Of a stretch of 39,858 nucleotides of DNA, positions 14,843 through 22,618 are shown piece after piece. The notes beneath the pieces are model-generated. The model had not been told where the DNA came from, made no database searches, and was given only the letters and a program-made list of their open reading frames with translations. The translations under genes and the position numbers were made by a program. Position 1 is the first letter of the stretch. Each line of letters starts with the position of its first letter. The DNA is taken from assembly GCA_024421085.1 (NCBI GenBank), contig JAHQYN010000019.1, positions 1-39,858 of the forward strand. Reading direction: 5' to 3'. Origin of the DNA: Acidimicrobiia bacterium. Its GTDB lineage: Bacteria; Actinomycetota; Acidimicrobiia; Acidimicrobiales; Aldehydirespiratoraceae.

Positions 14843-16885
14843 ATGAACCACCGACCAACCATCACTGCCCGACTGAATTCTCGGGGGGTTTCGTTCATGG
14901 GTTCGATGACTGGTTCGATGACTGGGTTGTGTGGTCTGGTCTTGGCGTTGTGGGCGTCGTCATTGTTGGTTGCCGCGCCGGCATCGGCGGTAGCTGGGTA
15001 CGGCGACGTTGAGGACGGCAGGTACTACTCTGGTGCGGTTCAATGGGCTGTTGACAACATGGTCACCGGCATCGATGGGAACTGTTTCGCGCCCGACGCG
15101 GCTGTGTCGCGCGGTGAGACCGCAGTATGGATCTACAACATGGTGAAACAACCCGACCCTGGTGACCGGCACCCGTTTGGCGACGTTACAGACGAAGCTC
15201 AACACGACGCAGTGTCGTGGATGTCCAACAAGGGCATCACCACCGGCACCACGGAAACCACATTCTCACCCGACAACACCCTCACACGCGCCCAAGCCGC
15301 AGCGTTCCTGTACCGCCTCAAAGGTAAACCCGATGCGCCACCGCACCAGTTCACCGACATCAACTCAGACTGGCAACACGACGCAGTGTCGTGGATGTCC
15401 AACCAGGGCATCACCACCGGCACCACGCCAACCACATTCTCACCCGACGACACCTTGACCAGGGCCCATCTCGTCACCTTCCTGTACCGCTACCGAGGCG
15501 AACCAAACGTCACCATCGACACCACAACCCCAAGCTGCAACGAAACCGGCGATGGAGACGACAACGGTGCCGACGATGGCGGTGCCGACATCACCGGCAC
15601 CGACGTGACCGGCACCGACGTTGACGGTGCGGACGTTACCGGCACCGACGTGACCGGCACCGACGTTGACGGTGCGGACGATGCGGGTGCGGACGATACC
15701 GGCACCGACGTGACCGGCGATGGAGACGACAACGGTGCCGACGGGGACGCTGCCGACGATGCCAGCACTGAGGTGACCGGCGATGTTGACGACAACGGTG
15801 CCGACGGGGACGCTGCCGACGATGCCAGCACTGAGGTGACCGGCGATGTTGACGACGACGGTGCCGACGATGGGAGTGCCGACGTTGAGGATGCCGACGA
15901 TACCGGCACTGACGAAACCGGCGACGTAGAAGATGCTGATGCCGACGGGGACGGTGCCGACGATGTCGATGCCGACGGCACCGACGACGAGGCCGATGCC
16001 GAAGACACGGACGACGACGAGGCCGATGCCGAAGACACGGGTGACGGCGGGGATCCCCAATTTGCATTCAAGACGGTCAGCGCCGGCGGAGCCCACAGCT
16101 GTGGCGTGCGCCTTGACGACACTGTCGTCTGCTGGGGGTCCAACGAGTTCGGGCTGACCGACGAGCCGTCTGGCGAGTTCAAGTCGGTCAGCGTCGGCTT
16201 GGTCCACAGCTGTGGCGTGCGCCTTGACGACACGGCCGTCTGCTGGGGAGACAACCTGGCCTTGTTTGGGCTGACCGACGCGCCGTCCGGCGAGTTCAAG
16301 TCGGTGAGCGCTGGCGGAAGTCATGCCTGTGGGGTGCTCCTCGACGACACCGTCGTCTGCTGGGGGTCCAACGATTCCGGGCTGACCGACGCGCCGTCCG
16401 GCGAATTCAAGTCGGTGAGCGCCGGCCACACCCACAGCTGTGGGGTGCTCCTCGACGACACCGTCGTCTGCTGGGGGTCCAACGATTCCGGGCAGAGCGA
16501 CGCGCCGTCCGGCGAGTCCTTCAAGTCGGTGAGCGCCGGCGGAAATCACAGCTGTGGTGTGCGCCTTGACGACACTGTCGACTGCTGGGGAGACAACGTG
16601 TCTGGGCAGAGCGACGCGCCGTCCGGCGAGTTCAAGTCGGTCAGCGCCGGCGACGACCACAGCTGTGGGGTGCTCCTCGACGACACCGTCGTCTGCTGGG
16701 GGTCCAACGTGTCTGGGCAGAGCGACGCGTCGTCCGGCGAGTTCAAGTCGGTGAGCGCGGGCGATACCCATAGCTGTGGTGTGCGCCTTGACGACACTGT
16801 CGTCTGCTGGGGAGACAACGAGTCCGGGCAGACCGACGCGCCGTCCGACGAACTCGAGACAGTCACCGCTGGCCAGCGACCGTAA
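14843..16885 (+). CDS. Secreted surface protein: signal peptide, three SLH-like motifs, Asp-rich repetitive linker, seven RCC1-type repeats
   Basis: A 680-aa exported protein. Residues 1-50 carry a signal peptide with a hydrophobic core LCGLVLALWASSLLVAAP and likely cleavage after APASA. Residues 50-240 hold three S-layer-homology-like motifs (for example AVQWAVDNMVTGIDG and DAVSWMSNKGITTGTTETTF) that usually anchor proteins to the wall. Residues 245-410 are an extremely acidic linker of Asp/Thr/Gly/Ala/Val repeats. Residues 410-680 contain seven 36-37 aa RCC1-like repeats of the form FKSVSAGxxHSCGV..DDTVVCWG plus a partial cap (LETVTAGQRP). Each repeat has a Cys pair that could form a disulfide. 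The ATG at 14843 has GGAG 7 nt upstream. A paralogue lies at 38606-39727. Function is probably structural, ligand-binding or adhesive; no catalytic site is seen. Confidence 0.88.
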   Translation: MNHRPTITARLNSRGVSFMGSMTGSMTGLCGLVLALWASSLLVAAPASAVAGYGDVEDGRYYSGAVQWAVDNMVTGIDGNCFAPDAAVSRGETAVWIYNMVKQPDPGDRHPFGDVTDEAQHDAVSWMSNKGITTGTTETTFSPDNTLTRAQAAAFLYRLKGKPDAPPHQFTDINSDWQHDAVSWMSNQGITTGTTPTTFSPDDTLTRAHLVTFLYRYRGEPNVTIDTTTPSCNETGDGDDNGADDGGADITGTDVTGTDVDGADVTGTDVTGTDVDGADDAGADDTGTDVTGDGDDNGADGDAADDASTEVTGDVDDNGADGDAADDASTEVTGDVDDDGADDGSADVEDADDTGTDETGDVEDADADGDGADDVDADGTDDEADAEDTDDDEADAEDTGDGGDPQFAFKTVSAGGAHSCGVRLDDTVVCWGSNEFGLTDEPSGEFKSVSVGLVHSCGVRLDDTAVCWGDNLALFGLTDAPSGEFKSVSAGGSHACGVLLDDTVVCWGSNDSGLTDAPSGEFKSVSAGHTHSCGVLLDDTVVCWGSNDSGQSDAPSGESFKSVSAGGNHSCGVRLDDTVDCWGDNVSGQSDAPSGEFKSVSAGDDHSCGVLLDDTVVCWGSNVSGQSDASSGEFKSVSAGDTHSCGVRLDDTVVCWGDNESGQTDAPSDELETVTAGQRP

Positions 16886-16943
16886 TCGCACCTCCTCCTG
16901 TTGAAAGGAGTGTGTCTGTGAACCGTGAGAAGACGCCCCCTTC

Positions 16944-18233
16944 TCAGCGTCGTGTATCGAACTCGGCTCGCAGCAGTGCATTATGGCTGCCGACAGGCTT
17001 CGCTGCCGAGCGCAGCCGTCTGTGCCCGGGCTGCTGAACCGGCACGCGTTCGTCTCCAAGGTCCACAATCCACCGTCCACCGTCATTGTGCATACCCGGG
17101 CCGGTCGATTCGGGCATCGCGCCGGGCATCGCGCCGGAGTTCGCCCAGGCCGCGGCTCGGGCCAGCGGCACCTCCGCAACAGCTGCCTGCTCCGACGCCA
17201 ACATCTGAGCGCCCAACGCGGCTGCGGCCAGACCGGCGATCGGGTCAGCCACAGCGTCGGCGACGAAGTTGGGAGGATCGCCGGCGAGCCAGAGCCCTCC
17301 GGCCACCGCCGTGTCGTCACCGAATCCAACCCGCAACGCGGCATCGCCACACCGGCCGTAGGCGTTGATCGACAACCAGCAGACACCGGCGTCGGCAAGC
17401 TCCGCGGGGTCGATTCCCAACTGGTCCATGACCCTGGGCCGGGACCCCTCCAACACCAGATCGGCGGCACGGAGCAAGCCGCGCAACAACGCCCGATCCC
17501 AGGTGGCCGAGAAGTCGACTTCCACACACTCCTTGGCGTGGTTGAGCAGGTTGAAGAACTCCGGGGTTCCTCCGCGCGCCCCGTCGGGACGGCCCGCGCC
17601 CTCCACCTTGACAACCCGGGCACCGGCGTCAGCGAGCAGTCCGCCGGCCAAGGGGCCGGCCCACAACGAGGTGAGGTCCACCACCAGGGGCCGGTCAACT
17701 ATCCTGCGCCCGCCGCCACGATGCAGTTCCCGACCAGGAGAGGGGACCGCCTCAGACCAGCTCCCCGGAACCGCCGCCGCAAGCCCCAGCAGCCTCGCCG
17801 TCTCGACGACCTCGGCACCGGTCAGCGAAGCGATGCCGCCAGCGATCGCCGGCCAGTCGTCGGCATCCAACGATCGTCCGACAAGGGCGGGCAGCGACTC
17901 GACATCTGCTGGCCGGGGAAGGTTGAGAACGATCCAACCGTCAGCTGCCCGAACGAAACGAGCCGACCCTCCCACCGACGTGTCTCCATTGCGGCCCATT
18001 CCGCTCAGAGCGGCGCGTTCACCCAACAGTGCGGGTCCGTCGACCACCACCGTGGTGCCCCAGCGAGCAGTTCGCCGTGCTAGATCATCTGCTGCTGCGA
18101 CCATGGCTGAAGCCACCCTGGCCGGGCCAGTCGATGGCGGACCGCAACGCCGCCCTGTCAACGACATCGCGCCGCTCGACGCCCAGACCACGAGATCGCG
18201 CGCGGATGCGCTCAAGGATCGCGGACCGACCAT
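16944..18233 (-). CDS. CaiB/BaiF (family III) CoA-transferase-like protein
   Basis: A 429-aa family III CoA-transferase relative. RDLVVWASSGAMSLTGR and LLGERAALSGMGRNG come first. They are followed by VVDLTSLWAGPLAGGLLAD, AGARVVKVEGAGRPDGARGG, LLRAADLVLEGSRPR, and VCWLSINAYGRCG with VGFGDDTAVAGGL. The Rossmann-like L-A-D-x-G-A-x-V-x-K-V-E block sits in the middle instead of at the N-terminus, so the order is permuted relative to CaiB; I believe this is a known actinobacterial subfamily. It would move CoA between acyl groups or act on 2-methylacyl-CoAs. Start at 18233 (MVGPRSLSAS) is chosen because sequence beyond about 18286 belongs to a different, truncated gene. That ATG overlaps the upstream TGA by one base (TGATG). 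Confidence 0.78.
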   Translation of the reverse strand: MVGPRSLSASARDLVVWASSGAMSLTGRRCGPPSTGPARVASAMVAAADDLARRTARWGTTVVVDGPALLGERAALSGMGRNGDTSVGGSARFVRAADGWIVLNLPRPADVESLPALVGRSLDADDWPAIAGGIASLTGAEVVETARLLGLAAAVPGSWSEAVPSPGRELHRGGGRRIVDRPLVVDLTSLWAGPLAGGLLADAGARVVKVEGAGRPDGARGGTPEFFNLLNHAKECVEVDFSATWDRALLRGLLRAADLVLEGSRPRVMDQLGIDPAELADAGVCWLSINAYGRCGDAALRVGFGDDTAVAGGLWLAGDPPNFVADAVADPIAGLAAAALGAQMLASEQAAVAEVPLARAAAWANSGAMPGAMPESTGPGMHNDGGRWIVDLGDERVPVQQPGHRRLRSAAKPVGSHNALLRAEFDTRR

Positions 18234-18379
18234 CAATCCGACCACAGGTAGCTCACGGGCCGGAGATGCAAGCGGTCTCCGATCCTGCCGCATTGCCGCG
18301 CCCCGTGAAGCATGACTACTCGGGACGATTCCAGGGCTTCCTCTATCTGGGTCCGGATGTGGCGCCCGACGAAGTCCAT
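18233..18379 (-). pseudogene. Truncated N-terminus of an AAA-family ATPase (DUF4143-type), now a 48-codon leader ORF
   Basis: The frame from the ATG at 18379 reads MDFVGRHIRTQIEEALESSR and continues VVMLHGARQCG, which matches the start of DUF4143-type ATPases up to the Walker A (normally GxRQxGKTT). Homology stops after GARQCG at about 18287, before the Lys-Thr of the P-loop. The frame then runs through unrelated sequence to a TGA at 18233-18235. That TGA overlaps the ATG of the CoA-transferase (TGATG), so ribosomes finishing the remnant could re-initiate on it. The protein cannot bind ATP. Family assignment rests on only ~31 residues, so it is moderately sure. Confidence 0.6.
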
Positions 18380-18385
18380 GACCTG

Positions 18386-18414
18386 ACACTAGGTTCTACT
18401 TGACAGACTGTCAG
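18386..18414 (-). promoter_or_regulatory. Candidate sigma70-type promoter for the ATPase remnant / CoA-transferase
   Basis: On the minus strand CTGACA (18409-18414) and TAGTGT (18386-18391) are separated by exactly 17 bp, and the remnant's ATG follows 6 nt after the -10. This predicts a nearly leaderless mRNA. The -35 lies inside operator dyad 1. Confidence 0.45.
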
Positions 18415-18485
18415 ACTGTTACTTTACAAACTGTATGGATTCTACTTTACAAACTGTATGTGATGAGCTTGACAAAATGTCGGGT
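18394..18485. promoter_or_regulatory. Operator-like array: four ACA-N3-TGT dyads at an exact 23-bp period
   Basis: TGACAGACTGTCA (18401-18413), TACAAACTGTA (18425-18435), TACAAACTGTA (18448-18458) and GACAAAATGTC (18471-18481) are centred at 18407, 18430, 18453 and 18476. They fall in four consecutive 23-bp units with a shared CTACTT-like left flank. The perfect dyads suggest a dimeric repressor such as TetR or GntR type; iteron-like binding is an alternative. The array overlaps the -35 of the minus-strand promoter and lies 178 bp upstream of the divergent gene at 18663. The rest of 18486-18662 has no supported gene. Confidence 0.75.
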
Positions 18486-18662
18486 CTCGGTCGTGCAATC
18501 ATGATGCGCCGGGGTGTCGAAGTTGCTGGTTGCTGGTTGGCAGGGTAATCCGTCATACCGTCGCCGGCCTTCCTTCCGTGCGGGAGGCGAACGTCGGCTT
18601 TGGCCTGTTGCTGGCTTCGCGGCACAATGGAGCACCAGCCGACGCCCCAGGAGTAACAGACG

Positions 18663-18968
18663 ATGGTCGAATTGAAGCCAGGCACCCGCTTCCAGTCCAC
18701 GGTCTGCACCACGCAAGTAATCGTGGTGAAAGGCGGCGGCGACGCCGAGTTGACCTGTGGCGGTGCCGACATGGTTGCCGCTGGAACCGCCGAGATCAGC
18801 GGCGAGCCTGCTTCGGACGCCGCCGAGGGCACCCTGCTCGGCAAGCGCTACACGAACGCGGACGCGACCGTCGAACTGCTGGCCACCAAGGGTGGTGAAG
18901 GCTCGATCGCTGTCGATGGGACCCCCTTGAGCGTCGCCGCGCCGAAGACCCTGCCGGCCTCAGACTGA
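18663..18968 (+). CDS. Small conserved-looking protein of unknown function (101 aa), in the acyl-CoA ligase operon
   Basis: The protein starts MVELKPGTRFQSTVCTTQVI and ends APKTLPASD. It has two Cys residues (TVCTT, ELTCGG), beta-rich sequence, no signal peptide and no transmembrane segment. AGGAG about 10 nt upstream supports the ATG. It lies 16 nt before the mini-ORF chain leading into the ligase, so it is probably co-transcribed with the ligase and crotonase. I do not recognise a named domain. The composition and regular strand pattern (VIVVKGGGDAELTCGG, VELLATKGGEGSIAVDG) suggest a small folded protein, perhaps an accessory or binding partner of the CoA-ester enzymes; that is inference. 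Confidence 0.75.
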   Translation: MVELKPGTRFQSTVCTTQVIVVKGGGDAELTCGGADMVAAGTAEISGEPASDAAEGTLLGKRYTNADATVELLATKGGEGSIAVDGTPLSVAAPKTLPASD

Positions 18969-18984
18969 CCAGCCTGGACCCGCC

Positions 18985-19112
18985 ATGAACCTGCTGAACC
19001 TGTTGCCATGAACCTGCTGAACCTGCTGCCATGAACCTGCTGAACCTGCTGAACCTGCTGAACCTGCTGCCATGAACCTGCTGCCATGAACCTGCTGAAC
19101 CTGCTGCCATGA
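18985..19112 (+). promoter_or_regulatory. Leader of five overlapping mini-ORFs coupled by ATGA to an acyl-CoA ligase
   Basis: Mini-ORFs start at 18985, 19008, 19031, 19072 and 19086 and encode 8, 8, 14, 5 and 8 residues (MNLLNLLP type, all ending LP). Each ends in CCATGA, whose TGA overlaps the next ATG by the four bases ATGA. The fifth ends on the ATG of the ligase at 19109. The DNA is built from AACCTGCTG units joined by CCATG. This could set ligase expression by serial termination-reinitiation, or be a neutral tandem repeat that happens to keep start codons. Confidence 0.7.
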
Positions 19113-20650
19113 ACCTGCTGAACCTGCTGAACCTGCTGGAGATGGCCGCGGAGGGGTCGGCTGACCGGGTCGCAGTCGGCTCGCTGCAAGGAGGGCTCAG
19201 CTACCGCGAACTCTATGACCGGGCTCACGCAGCGGCGGGGCGTTTCCGAGCCTCGGAGGGCGAACGGGTGGTGTTGTGCGACGAGTCGAGTCCGGCGGTG
19301 CCGATCGCCCTGTTCGGCGCGGCCGCCGCAGGCATGCCGTACGTGCCTCTCAACTATCGGCTGGCCGACGAAGACCTGCGGGCTCTGGCGCAGCGCAACG
19401 CACCAGGCGTTGCGATCACTGACGATCTCGGTGCCGTTCGACTCGCCGCTGTGCAAGGCCTAGAGACCATGACCCGCCGCGAGTTTCTCGAAGATCTCCA
19501 GCGCAAAAGAGTCCCGTCTGCTGAGGCCGAGCGGCCTGCGGACCCTGAGGCGATCGCCGTGCTGTTGTACACGAGCGGCACGACCGGGGACCCGAAGGCT
19601 GCCGTTCTGCGCCACCGACACCTGGTCTCCTACGTCCTGGGGTCGGTCGAGTTCATGGGTGCGGCCCCCGACGAGGCGACGATCGTGAGCGTGCCGCCTT
19701 ACCATGTGGCCGGGGTCGCCGCCATGCTGTCGTCGGTGTACGCCGGGCGCCGCATCGTGCAACTCCCCAGCTTCGACCCCGACGTATGGATCGACACCGT
19801 CGAGACCGAACAGGTGACCCATGCCATGGTGGTGCCCACAATGTTGGCCCGCATCGTGGAGGCGCTGGATGCCCGTGGCTCAGAACCCATGCTCGGGCTT
19901 CGGGCCCTGTCCTATGGTGGAGGGAGAATGCCCCTGCCGGTGATAACCCGAGCGCTCGAACTGTTCCCGATCACCTCGTTCGCGAACGCCTACGGCTTGA
20001 CCGAGACCTCCTCGACCGTCGCGGTACTGGGGCCCGACGACCATCGGTTGGCCCAGTACAGCGAAGAGCCCGCCGTGCAGCGGCGCCTCGCCTCAACCGG
20101 CCTGCCGCTGCCCGGTGTGGAGTTGTCGATCCGCGACGAGACCGGTGAAGAAGTCCCTGTGGGCGAGACCGGCGAGATCTTCGTGCGTGGTGAACAGGTG
20201 TCGGGCGAATACCTTGAAGCCGCTTCACCGCTCGTCAACGGCTGGTTCCCAACCCGCGACGGAGGCTTCATCGACGAGGCCGGCTACCTGTTCGTTCAAG
20301 GGCGCAACGACGACGTGATCATCCGCGGAGGCGAGAACATGTCGCCCGGAGAGATCGAGGACGTGCTGCTCACCCACCCGGCGGTGAAGGAGGCCGCCGC
20401 AATCGGCGTCGCCGATGAACGGTGGGGGGAGAAGGTGGTGGCCGTCATCGTGCTCGCCGACGATGCGGCTGAGACCGGTGCAGAAGTCAACGCCGGCGAG
20501 ATCCAGGCACTGGTGCGCCGACGGTTGAGGTCGAGTCGCGTTCCCGCCCATGTTGTGGCAGTCGACGAACTCCCGTACAACGACACGGGAAAGCTACTGC
20601 GCCGAGTGCTGCGCGCCCAGCACAGTCATCTAGGCGAACCGGACGGCTGA
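19109..20650 (+). CDS. AMP-binding acyl-CoA synthetase / ligase
   Basis: A 513-aa adenylate-forming enzyme. AIAVLLYTSGTTGDPKAAVL is the P-loop-like core (A3), NAYGLTETSSTVAVLG the A5 motif, GGFIDEAGYLFVQGRNDD the A7-A8 hinge, and IIRGGENMSPGEIEDVLLTH plus LPYNDTGKLLRR the C-terminal region with the catalytic Lys. It activates a carboxylate to an acyl-adenylate and then the CoA thioester. The start at 19109 (MNLLNLLNLLEMAAEG) lies in the repeat array; a start at 19142 (MAAEG) is possible. The gene follows the 101-aa protein and precedes a crotonase by 9 nt, forming an operon. Substrate unknown. Confidence 0.9.
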   Translation: MNLLNLLNLLEMAAEGSADRVAVGSLQGGLSYRELYDRAHAAAGRFRASEGERVVLCDESSPAVPIALFGAAAAGMPYVPLNYRLADEDLRALAQRNAPGVAITDDLGAVRLAAVQGLETMTRREFLEDLQRKRVPSAEAERPADPEAIAVLLYTSGTTGDPKAAVLRHRHLVSYVLGSVEFMGAAPDEATIVSVPPYHVAGVAAMLSSVYAGRRIVQLPSFDPDVWIDTVETEQVTHAMVVPTMLARIVEALDARGSEPMLGLRALSYGGGRMPLPVITRALELFPITSFANAYGLTETSSTVAVLGPDDHRLAQYSEEPAVQRRLASTGLPLPGVELSIRDETGEEVPVGETGEIFVRGEQVSGEYLEAASPLVNGWFPTRDGGFIDEAGYLFVQGRNDDVIIRGGENMSPGEIEDVLLTHPAVKEAAAIGVADERWGEKVVAVIVLADDAAETGAEVNAGEIQALVRRRLRSSRVPAHVVAVDELPYNDTGKLLRRVLRAQHSHLGEPDG

Positions 20651-20659
20651 GGCCCGGTG

Positions 20660-21640
20660 ATGCGAGCCGTCCGCTGGTCATGGCACCGGGCGCAGACCGA
20701 GGCGGCATCACCGGACATCGACCGTACGGTCGGTGCCATGGTCGGGGTGCCGGTGGTTGCAGTCGAACTCGGAGACCACCGAGGTGCCGAGATCGCCGAA
20801 CGCCTGGCCGCGCTGCCGGTCGTGTCGATAGGTGTGGGCGACAGCGCCGACGCGGCCTGGGACGTCCGCACCGAAGACCCCGACCCGATCATCGCCGGTG
20901 CCCTCTCGACCCCTATGGCTGCGGTGACCGCCGCGCAGGTTCTGCGGGGCGCCGCAGACCGGACCGTCGAGGAAGCACTGCTGGTTGAATCGCTCGCCTA
21001 CGCGACCCTGCAGTCAGGCGCAGAGTTCGCTTCCTGGCTGGCATCCCAGCGGCGACGTGTCCGCAACGACGACGGCCCGCGGCTGCGGATCGAGGAGCAC
21101 GACGACTGCATCGAGGTGATCCTCGACCGGCCACGGCTGCGCAACCTGGTCGATGCCCGAATGCGTGACGAGTTGATCGACGCCTTCTGCGCGCTGGCGC
21201 TCGGCGCGCCGCGGCCGATCCGCCTGCTGGGCGCGGGGCCCGCGTTCTGTGCGGGCGGCGATCTTGGCGAGTTCGGCACGGTGGCCGATCCGTTGACCGC
21301 GCACCTGCTGCGCTCCACGGCCAACATCGCACCGCACTTGCATCGCATCGCCGAGCGGGTCACAGCTCACGTGCATGGGCCGTGTGTCGGAGCGGGCGTG
21401 GAGATGATGGCTTACTGCGGTCGGGTCGTGGCACACCCCGACGCCTGGTTCCGGCTGCCGGAGACCCGGATGGGACTGATGCCCGGGGTGGGGGGGACCT
21501 TCAGCATTCCGGCACGGATCGGGCGGCACCGCACCCTGGCATGGCTGCTTCAAGACAGCACGATCAACGCAGGCACCGCGCTGAAATGGGGCCTGATCGA
21601 TTCGATCCAGCGACCCGAGGACGACTCTGCTGTGAGCTAG
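20660..21640 (+). CDS. Enoyl-CoA hydratase with a degenerate N-terminal crotonase half
   Basis: A 326-aa protein. Residues 135-326 form a crotonase core: PIRLLGAGPAFCAGGDLGEF (oxyanion hole), HVHGPCVGAGVEMMAYCGRV and FRLPETRMGLMPGVGGTFSI, which keep both Glu residues of enoyl-CoA hydratases. The first 130 residues look like the C-terminal half of another crotonase (AALPVVSIGVG, STPMAAVTAAQVLRG, VEESLAY-like LLVESLAYATLQSGAEFASW), suggesting an internal fusion or duplication with loss of the first active site. Hydrates 2-enoyl-CoA in beta-oxidation. ATG at 20660, 9 nt after the ligase stop. Confidence 0.83.
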   Translation: MRAVRWSWHRAQTEAASPDIDRTVGAMVGVPVVAVELGDHRGAEIAERLAALPVVSIGVGDSADAAWDVRTEDPDPIIAGALSTPMAAVTAAQVLRGAADRTVEEALLVESLAYATLQSGAEFASWLASQRRRVRNDDGPRLRIEEHDDCIEVILDRPRLRNLVDARMRDELIDAFCALALGAPRPIRLLGAGPAFCAGGDLGEFGTVADPLTAHLLRSTANIAPHLHRIAERVTAHVHGPCVGAGVEMMAYCGRVVAHPDAWFRLPETRMGLMPGVGGTFSIPARIGRHRTLAWLLQDSTINAGTALKWGLIDSIQRPEDDSAVS

Positions 21641-21662
21641 CCGGACTCAGCGGGCCAGCGGG

Positions 21663-22493
21663 TCAGCGGCGGCTGAAGCTCTCACCGATGCTGGAGCCCT
21701 CGAACCCGCTCGGGGCCATCCCCGAGGTCGCGTAGAGGTACAGCGCTGCCTGGAACACCGCGTTCAGTGCGGTCATCACCACAACCACCACCGCGATCCA
21801 GACCACGCCGATGGTGATGCCCACGATGAGGCCGACCCCACCGAGCGAAGCCAACACCACAATCAAAAGAAGCGCCGGCAGCATCGCCACAAAACCGAGG
21901 AGCCCGAACCCGACCCGGGCTGCCAGGTTCTCACCCCAGGTCGACTTGAGCAACGCACCCGAGGTCTTCAAACCCTCGACAGCCCCCTTGCCGTCGATCA
22001 CGATCGCCGGGACGACCAAGAAGGTCGCAACCTCCCAAGCCAGACCGATCATGTTGATCGCGAATTGACCCAGCCAGCCTGCGCGTTCTCGCAGTGCCCG
22101 CAGGATCAGCCCGACCGTGGCGGTCATTATCGCCCAAGGAACCAAGCCCGGGATCCGGCTGAACGCTTTGCGGATCGCCGAACCGACCGTCGGATCACCG
22201 CCTGCGAGCCGCTCGTGGGCCCCGGCGACCAGCGCGCCGTTGAAGAAGACGCTGATCACGCTCAGACCTAGGGCTGCCACGATCCCCACCAGCAGCATCG
22301 CCGGGTTCGCGGAGGCTTCGTTGACGCCTCCCGATTCGGTGCTGGCCGTCGCGAACACAACGAACGCCAGCGGAATCAACAGCGCCGCGGACACCAAGAA
22401 CGACAGGATCGGAATCACCAGCAGCTCCCGGTCCTTCTTCAGCACTCCCCACGAGAGCTTCGCCAGCTCGAACGTATTGCGAATCCTGCCCAT
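21663..22493 (-). CDS. DUF6159 family integral membrane protein
   Basis: A 276-aa polytopic membrane protein beginning MGRIRNTFELAKLSWGVLKK. Hydrophobic segments include LLVIPILSFLVSAALLIPLAF, MLLVGIVAALGLSVISVFF, LVPWAIMTATVGLILRAL, ATFLVVPAIVIDG, and VGFGLLGFVAMLPALLLIVV followed by GLIVGITIGVVWIAVVVVVM; about six spans are expected. The Ser-Trp..Leu-Lys-Asp-Arg-Glu-Leu N-terminal pattern fits DUF6159, whose function is unknown. AAGGAG lies 5 nt before the ATG at 22493, so this start is preferred to the GTG at 22499. It is convergent with the crotonase operon. Confidence 0.8.
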   Translation of the reverse strand: MGRIRNTFELAKLSWGVLKKDRELLVIPILSFLVSAALLIPLAFVVFATASTESGGVNEASANPAMLLVGIVAALGLSVISVFFNGALVAGAHERLAGGDPTVGSAIRKAFSRIPGLVPWAIMTATVGLILRALRERAGWLGQFAINMIGLAWEVATFLVVPAIVIDGKGAVEGLKTSGALLKSTWGENLAARVGFGLLGFVAMLPALLLIVVLASLGGVGLIVGITIGVVWIAVVVVVMTALNAVFQAALYLYATSGMAPSGFEGSSIGESFSRR

Positions 22494-22509
22494 CGCCACT
22501 CCTTTTGTT

Positions 22510-22545
22510 CAGTCTGTGCCGGTCCGTCAGTCTGTGCCGGTCCGT
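22510..22545. repeat. Perfect 18-bp tandem duplication in the DUF6159 5' region
   Basis: CAGTCTGTGCCGGTCCGT occurs at 22510-22527 and 22528-22545, 17-52 bp upstream of the minus-strand ATG at 22493. It overlaps the expected leader or promoter and could be a paired binding site or a neutral duplication. Confidence 0.5.
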
Positions 22546-22618
22546 CGAGTCGAACCCAAGCATAGCGACACCGAGTGACACTGAACTCCGACTCTGCAAG
22601 GTTCAACGAGCAGAGTGG

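Noticed and set aside
16918-17037. 39-codon plus-strand ORF (MNREKTPPSQRRVSNSARSS..) with AAGGAG 7 nt before its GTG
   Set aside because: It overlaps the 3' end of the CoA-transferase antisense, has no recognisable domain, and could be a chance ribosome site after the SLH gene.
15440-17698. Very long minus-strand frame opposite the SLH/RCC1 gene
   Set aside because: It is an antisense shadow kept open by GC-rich repetitive codons; the plus strand has clear domains, signal peptide and ribosome site.
18394-18485. Plasmid replication iterons
   Set aside because: The 23-bp units could be iterons, but there is no rep gene and the array overlaps a normal promoter between metabolic genes; an operator is more economical.
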